Positions 57,736-64,000 of a DNA stretch of 64,000 bases are shown here, piece after piece (within the stretch, counting starts at the first letter, position 1; each line of letters begins with the position of its first letter). The notes under the pieces are model-generated. The model was not told the DNA's origin. It made no database searches and worked only from the letters and a program-made list of their open reading frames with translations. The position numbers were made by a program, and so were the translations under genes. The DNA is from Uranotaenia lowii (lineage: Eukaryota; Arthropoda; Insecta; Diptera; Culicidae), in the NCBI RefSeq assembly GCF_029784155.1, contig NC_073693.1, positions 108,252,683 to 108,316,682 of the forward strand, given 5' to 3'.

Positions 57736-58452
57736 CTACACTCAGAAAAATACTATTATGTATGCCATAAGATTCTCTTATGAAGTGGCGCCATAAGAAA
57801 AATTAATGAAATTCATAAGATTGTCTTATGACGCGAATGAATTCTGAAGATGAACGCCTACTTCAATGAGAGGTTGTTGCTTTTCATAAGAGATTCTTAT
57901 GGAAACAGTAAATCACTTTCTAATAAGAAAAATTCTCGATATTTCGTGCTGAAAACATTCACTTTATTGTTTGCCAAATTCGTTTAAAATTAAATCCTGC
58001 ATTGTCACCATCAGCAGCGCATCAACAGACGGCTTCATCAAAGTTTTTTTTGCCGCATCTAAATCTTCGACCTTTCGTTTTTTGTCGATCAGCTTGCTGA
58101 AAAGTAAACAAATAATGTATTTTAGTTTACTAATGTATTCAACGTTTACACCAAAAACATCAAATCGAACTTACCATTCCGGAGATAACAATAACATTTA
58201 ACATTAAAGGAAAACTATAATAACTATGAACTGGCGATTGCTTCGTACTGTGATGATGAAAAAAAAACTGATGCTATGAATGAATGTGTTCATCATTTTT
58301 TCACAATGCCGTTTCTTCTATTTTTCATAAGAACATCGTATGAAAATTGAAAGAATTTCATAAGACTCTTATGAAAAATTAGTTTGGACGCAAAAAAGTG
58401 GTTCATAAGATGTATCTTATGAAATTTATAATAAGATTTCCTCTGAGTGTAG
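57736..58452. mobile_element. TIR element rich in CATAAGA/TCTTATG hairpins
   Basis: CTACACTCAGA at the left and TCTGAGTGTAG at the right are perfect 11-bp inverses. Within 717 bp there are at least six places where CATAAGA and TCTTATG stand close together and can pair, for example near 57770, 57815, 57893, 58325, 58360 and 58425. An AT-rich interior frame at 57971-58201 is unrecognised. No target duplication is obvious. Confidence 0.7.
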
Positions 58453-58734
58453 ATTCTGGAATATCTTGTATGATTCCATTTCTATGACATTATAATCTAA
58501 CTCAATTTACTCCTTTTGGAGTTACAGCATATGGTAACTTCAAAATGGAAGGGGTATAAAAATTAAGAATACTATTTCAAAAAAGATGCCTGACCATGTA
58601 TTTAAAATTATTCAACCTCTCAAGTAATGGAAACAAATGCATAGATAAAATTATTGGATAAAATTTCAATTGCTAGAGAAAAATACGATACCGAAACGTA
58701 AAAAATTAGCAGAATTAGTTTTGAGATCGCAATA

Positions 58735-58865
58735 TTTTTAATTTTGTCAATTTTGCCATTTTTGTCTGTTTTGACACTTTTTTCACTTTCGTCAGTTTTG
58801 TAAAATTTTTCAATTTTATCAATTTTATAATTTTTTTTTCTATTTTGTCAATAATGTCAATTTTA
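58735..58865. repeat. Degenerate TTTTGTCAA repeat, left block
   Basis: Irregular AATTTTGTCAATTTTG units end abruptly at about 58866 where complex sequence begins. Same repeat as 61443-62372. Confidence 0.7.
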
Positions 58866-60512
58866 TCTGATCGGGTGCGAGCATACATCCTAACCAGCCT
58901 ACTATCTCTCCCACCACCCGATTATACAGGATGGCAGTATGCGAGCGATCGTATCGCGATCTCGTTCTCATCGATTGGCACCATTGGTACACATCAAAAC
59001 GCTACTGTGAGTGTGACAAAGGAACCAACTCTCCCGACCAGCTCCACACAACGAACGGCACTTGTTCTACAATCAACGCATACAGGCATCTCTCTAGGTT
59101 CTATTGGTGAAATGGCAATATTCGGCTCTTTTCGGCAACTTGAAAACTGAAGCAGCAACCGATCAAGAGATAAGGGGCATGGGGATTTCATGAAGCAGCA
59201 AAGGCTGTAGGGGATTTGTTGACTTGGGTCAAATCCTCCCGAGTACACAGAGGGTGGCAGAAAACTGGGCATTGAACGAAGAAGAAATTTCGAATATCAT
59301 TCCTGCTGAACGATGGGTGCTCAGCAGTCGACTTATACTGATCAGAAAATGGCATAAAACTTAGTCAAAATTGGGATTGGACAAAGATATTTGGGCTTTG
59401 AAGGGATCGATAACAAGTTTCGAAGTTGTTTTCATCATATCAGCATCTACCTTCTTCATGGTGGCAGAGAACAGAGTGGTCGGCTGGTCGGTATCAACTG
59501 CCGAAGACCTCATACAACAGTAGCGTTTCCCCCACGAGCGGTGATCCAACTCGATGACGTCACCAGTGTGGATGGTAGAATTGTGCGACCAGACGAACCG
59601 AAACAGCTGATCGTTCTCCCAAACTCTCCTCTCCACTCTCCAAGGCTACGCTCTCACCATCAAAGATTTCTTCGGGTCCCTTTCCAGCTCCCGGTCGACC
59701 AGTTACGATGTATTGGTTACCAAGCGGATCACCGAACACATGTTCATCGAACAGCTGATCGATCAGCTGACGGCAGAGCTACCAGTATCCCGAGCAACAA
59801 CAGCCATGCAACAACAACGGCAAGCAAGGAAAGACACAAGTGGTGGTGTTTGTCTGGGCTTCGCAAATGTTTTTATCGATGGTTTCGATTCATTTTGCAT
59901 TGGGGGCTCAGAGTTTACGGCAAACGTAGTTGGTTGGTTTGGCAAAATGATATGGTTTTTATATATATTTCATCGTTCAAGAGGAACGTTTTACGTGGTT
60001 TCTGGGTGGCAGCAAGCTACTAGGCTAAAAATCATTTGAAGCAATGGTGCTATTTCATCTATTTTGTTACGCTGCTATGAGCTGGAAATGATATGTTTTG
60101 AACAACAATCAGTGCCAGGCACTGATCTACACAATGGGCAATGAAAACACAACACAGGGCAGATGGGCATGGGTTGACACACAAAAGCGAGAGAGATTTT
60201 GAGAGGAGAGCGTTTGAATCCCGTCGTTACCGAATACATCAACGAAAGGAGAAGCAGCAGGCAAGCTTCATGAATGAAAATCGATCGACATGAATCAGAA
60301 GAGGTTTTAATGGCAGATGAAGCAGCTATGAATGATAATACAAGGCCCCCTGAAAATTTGGGTCCCAGGTGAGGACCATTCCAATGTTTTGTACGTTTTC
60401 GTCCGGGTCTACCGGGTCTTATATTTTCCCCAGATCAAAGCGCATGGTCCCACGGCTGCAGCGAAGACGATTTCAACGTTATCCAGAAATGGTCATTTCT
60501 GGAGGTGGCAGG
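58866..60512. other. Complex sequence inserted in the 9-bp repeat domain
   Basis: This block is much less AT-rich than its surroundings and lies between a TTTTGTC repeat block and a foldback element. Open frames include 58845-59150 and 59391-60023 on the plus strand and 59361-59636 on the minus strand. A frame from about 59640 reads YALTIKDFFGSL and EQLIDQLTAELPVSRA and looks protein-like, but I do not recognise a family. It may be a decayed gene copy, captured host DNA or an unknown element. Confidence 0.4.
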
Positions 60513-60571
60513 ATGTTTGGGAATAGAAATCGGTCCTCTTCAGCATCGAGCTAGGCAGCGCGACTTTCGAC

Positions 60572-60668
60572 ACGGCGCAATCACCGACGGCGCAAACACC
60601 GACGGCGCAACCATCGACGGCGCAACCATCGACGGCGCAACTACCGACGGCGCAACTACCGACGGCGC
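60572..60668. repeat. Left-arm 15-bp minisatellite, six units
   Basis: Units ACGGCGCAA followed by TCACCG, ACACCG, CCATCG, CCATCG, CTACCG, CTACCG. The right arm has the same order inverted with one CTACCG unit fewer. Confidence 0.9.
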
Positions 60669-61300
60669 GTGAGGCGCCTGAGGCGCATGAAACATTTCAA
60701 CTTTATTGTTTTCCGGATTCCGCGAGTTTCTTGGCGGGAGATATGGCGTTCTATGCATCGCAAGGATAGGCTTGGGCATATTGAACCGCCATCATATCCA
60801 TCACTTCAACTGATTCCAGCGCGACGATTAGACGGCCAGGCCGTAGTGTCCCACAATAATTGTTCATAGTTAAATATATGTTAAGTGTTTAGAATAAATA
60901 AGTATAGTCATTAAAAGTCGTTTAAAGTCTTGAATAAAGTGTGTAGTAATTGTGCAATAAACTGTTTAAGTAGTGTAGAAAGTTGTGTCATCATTTGGCC
61001 CCAGTCGAAAAAGTGAATCAAGAAGAACTTACCCGAAATTTGGGAAATTGTGTCCGCATCATTAATGTCTGGGAATCACCCACTGCAACCCTGAGCCCTC
61101 GACATTTGTTTCGGCCTGGCCGTCTAGTCGTCGCGCTGGAACAATTACAAGTGATGGAGAATGGCGATTCGAAGCCAAGCCAAGCTTTCTTTTCGCTGGC
61201 GAAGAAAGCGTCCTTTCTTCCGCCAAACAATTCGCTGCTTGCAGAACAATAATTTCAAAGGAGATGAAATCTTTCACGCGCTGCGCGCGCCTTCGCGTAC

Positions 61301-61383
61301 TGCGCCGTCGGTAGTTGCGCCGTCGATGGTTGCGCCGTCGATGGTTGCGCCGTCGGTGTTTGCGCCGTCGGTGATTGCGCCGT
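61301..61383. repeat. Right-arm 15-bp minisatellite, five units
   Basis: Inverse of 60572-60668, lacking one unit. Confidence 0.9.
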
Positions 61384-61442
61384 GTCGAAAGTCGCGCTGC
61401 CTAGCTCGATGCTGAAGAGGACCGATTTCTATTCCCAAACAT

Positions 61443-62372
61443 TATCAATTTCCATGATTTTGTCAACATTGTTATTTTAGTCAATTTTGTAAATTTTCAT
61501 GATTTTGGCAATTTCAGTCAGTTTTATCAATTCTGTCCATTTTGTCAATCTAGTCAAATTTGTCAGTTTTATCAATTTTGTCAATCAATTGTATTTGTCG
61601 ATTTTGTCATTGTCAATGTAAATTGTCGATTATGTCAATTTTTTCAATTTTGCCAATTTGGTCAATTTTGACAATTTAGCCAGTTTAATCAATCTTGTCA
61701 ATTTTGTTAGTTTTAACTATTTTGTTAGTTTAGTGAATTTTGTCGATTTTGTCAATTTTGTCAGTACTATCAATTTTGTCAATTTTGTTAATTTTGTTAG
61801 TCATGTCAATTTTTGAAAAAAAATTATTTTGTCAATTTTGGCAATTCTGTCAATTTTCATGATTTTTTCAACATTGTTAGTTCAGTCAATTTTGTCAGTT
61901 TTCTCGATTTTGTCGATTTTGTCATTTTTGTCAATTTTCATGATTTTGTCAACCTTGTCAATTTTGTCAATTTAGTGATTTTTCTCAAATTTTTCATTGT
62001 CTAATTGGCCAATTTTTCAATTTTGTCAATTTTCATCGATTTTGTGAAGTTGGTCAATCTTGTCGATTTGTCAATCTTGTCAATTTTCATGAATTTGGTC
62101 AATTGGGTCAATTTTTTAATTTTGCCAGTTCAATCAATCTTGTCAATTTTGTCAACTTTGTCAATTTTGTCAATCTTGTCGGTTTTATCAATCTTGTCAA
62201 TTTGGTCAGTTTTGTCAATTTTGACAATTAAGTGAGTTTTGTCGATTTTGTCATCGTCATATTGATAAATTTTTTGTCAACTTTGTCAGTTTTGCAATTT
62301 TAATCAAATCATTGCATTATGTCAAGTTTGTCAACTTCTTCAATTTTGTCAAATTGTTCTATTTTTTCCATG
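61443..62372. repeat. Degenerate TTTTGTCAA repeat, middle block
   Basis: Over 900 bp of irregular TCAATTTTGTCAATTTTG units with many substitutions and small indels. Open frames here (for example 61813-62235) are repeat artefacts rich in NFVNFV. Confidence 0.85.
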
Positions 62373-63712
62373 CTTCAAACTCTACTATGGAGGGCTTGGT
62401 GGCGCTACTGTTTGGTTGTTATTTTCCATCGGTCTCAGCAAGTGAAAGTTCGGATTGACTTCCAAGCCGTCATCGTTTTTCTAGACACCAACCCCAACAA
62501 AAAGAACGCAACAATTGCACAGGTTTTTCGATGCGAACGAAAAGTTTTCATCGCGCAACGTTAGATCTGGAGAGAGGAAGAGAAAAAGGAACAAAAAAAA
62601 ACTAGCGCGAGAGCTTAAAGCTCGAGAGGATTTAGTAGCATTTGTCCTATTGGATTCAATTTGCTTATAGGCGAAATTCAATTTGCTTATGGGCGAAATT
62701 CTCTCCTGTCGTTCGTGCTTAGAAAAAGCTTCCTGAGCACGAAAGGTACGTGAGAAGATGAGATGGTGTGCATATATCGTTCGCGTTCCCGTGTCGTTTT
62801 CCCCTTCTCAGAGCAAGCTGTGATTGAGAATCTAACGTTGGACTTACCATCACTATAGAAATATGCGATGTGAGGGTCTAGTCCTTAGGCTTGAGTCATC
62901 TAAATTCGGGGTTGTACCTCATGGTGCATTCCCTTTTAAGGATTTTTAATTTTGGGATTAAAGCCCTAAATTAAATTTTGAATCCGGTTATGGAATCACG
63001 GCGTACTGATACACCATTTCATAAACGGGCCATATCTTCTAACAAATTAAAATGGGTTGAACGTGGATCATTTAAGTAAGTTTGTTTGTTGGTAAGTATG
63101 CATATGATACAAATCCACATCCTTCAACCGATCAGCCAGAAATTCTGTACAGAGATGTATATTTGGGCCAGGGTAAGATTTTAGTTATAGTTCTGAGCCC
63201 CTCCCACCTATGAAAAGGGACCCTCCTATACACCTTTCGGTTTTATTGACACGAATCAAAAGTCATGGCACCCATTTTGTCATCCAATTTTTTTCCTTAG
63301 GCGGGGTTATTTTCAACATCGCCATGAGTCGGGCATTAGAAACGACCATCCAGAGTTCACGTGTACTGAAAGCAAATCAAAGCTTGCTATATAAGCATTA
63401 AATATTAGAATGGGGAAATTTTGGCGGGTGTTTTTATTCCTTCTTCTGTTCAAATCACGTGGTACTGGTACGAGATAATCGGATGCAATAATGAGCCTAC
63501 ACTTTGGATTGAAAAATACAACTAGCCTGTTAGTAATATTTTGACTAGAATTGTAGAACTTTTCAAAGTGATCCGTACCGCCCTGGGGGCGGCTTTGAGA
63601 GTCTCTAATCATATATAGTGAACAGTGAATTTACTTTTTCAGCTGAATAACTATTTGGACTGAATTCTGAAAACTAATCAACCGATTTTCATAATCCCAG
63701 ATTTTTAGAACC
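62373..63712. other. Complex sequence interrupting the repeat domain
   Basis: Non-repetitive sequence between two TTTTGTC blocks. It contains a 22-24 bp direct duplication (ATTCAATTTGCTTAT(A/G)GGCG, 62655-62700). No gene, LTR pair or TIR pair could be established; boundaries are set only by the repeat edges. Confidence 0.4.
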
Positions 63713-64000
63713 TACCAGTTTTATCAATTTTGTCAATTTAGTCAAATAAGTGAATTTTTTCGATTTTGTCATAGTCAATTTTGCTAATTTTCTTGATTTT
63801 GTAAATTTTGTATTTTTTTTTTCGATTTTGTCAATTTGATTGATTTTGTCAATTTTGCCAGTTTTATCAATTTTCTCAGTTTTGTCAATTTTGTGAATTT
63901 TTTGAATTTTGTCAATTTTGTAAATTTTCATGATTTTGGCAATTTTGTCAATTATGTTAATTTGTCCATTATTTCAATTTGATCAATTTTGTCAGTTTTC
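63713..64000. repeat. Degenerate TTTTGTCAA repeat, right block
   Basis: The same repeat resumes and continues to the window edge. Confidence 0.8.

Larger units (their letters stand above)
60513..61442. mobile_element. Second foldback element with GACGGCGCAA minisatellite
   Basis: Arms 60513-60843 and 61117-61442 are inverted copies around a spacer of about 270 bp. The outer 60 bp (ATGTTTGGGAATAGAAATCG and TCTTCAGCATCGAGCTAGG) and the 15-bp array are near-identical between arms. The inner parts have diverged more but keep TTCCAGCGCGACGA(T/C)TAGAC and GGCCAGGCCG. No transposase and no target duplication seen. Confidence 0.78.

Noticed and set aside
61813..62235. Frames rich in NFVNFV and SILSILS
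   Set aside because: Artefacts of the degenerate TTTTGTCAA repeat.

Overview
The window looks like AT-rich insect chromosomal DNA, most likely from a mosquito (Culicidae). This is inferred from DD37E-type mariner remnants, RTE-like and I-like non-LTR retrotransposons, hAT elements and a dense load of small TA-flanked inverted-repeat elements. I recognise no intact host protein-coding gene. The only convincing host gene is a tRNA-Trp(CCA) at 25405-25476. Nearly everything else that can be named is transposon or tandem repeat, separated by unassigned AT-rich sequence and a few less AT-rich stretches that could be intronic, regulatory or intergenic host DNA.

Layout. 1-7460: a run of small inverted-repeat elements (185-925, 1551-2513, 3759-4560, 5738-6514, 6538-7360). 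7467-9031: a non-autonomous hAT element with a perfect 8-bp target duplication. 9133-12092: a near-complete but inactivated RTE-like retrotransposon on the minus strand. 17403-18460: a long 9-bp tandem array with a decayed flank. 20334-21321: a foldback element with very long inverted arms and a perfect 9-bp target duplication. 21938-23027: a pogo-like inverted-repeat element. 25405: the tRNA. 26631-27560: a truncated I-like retrotransposon. 27912-31039: a 3.1-kb hAT-like element. 31118-35842: three mariner transposase remnants, one inside a complete TIR element. 38061-39110: a 163-bp satellite. 39169-44705: further TIR elements, one carrying a tRNA-like sequence. 46097-49530: a second RTE-like element, minus strand. 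50231-54749: two related dispersed repeats in tandem. 55792-58452: a large palindrome, an RTE 3' scrap and a hairpin-rich element. 58735-64000: a degenerate 9-bp repeat domain interrupted by two blocks of complex sequence, one ending in a second foldback element (60513-61442).

How the parts relate. No operon or pathway is visible; the window reads as a record of nested and adjacent insertions. All coding elements carry stops, frameshifts, deletions or truncations, so none looks autonomous. The most unusual structures are two foldback elements with unrelated sequences but the same architecture (about 15-bp tandem units inside long inverted arms), an upstream module shared by two divergent RTE-like elements, a TIR element full of CATAAGA/TCTTATG hairpins, and a TIR element containing pol III-type A and B boxes.
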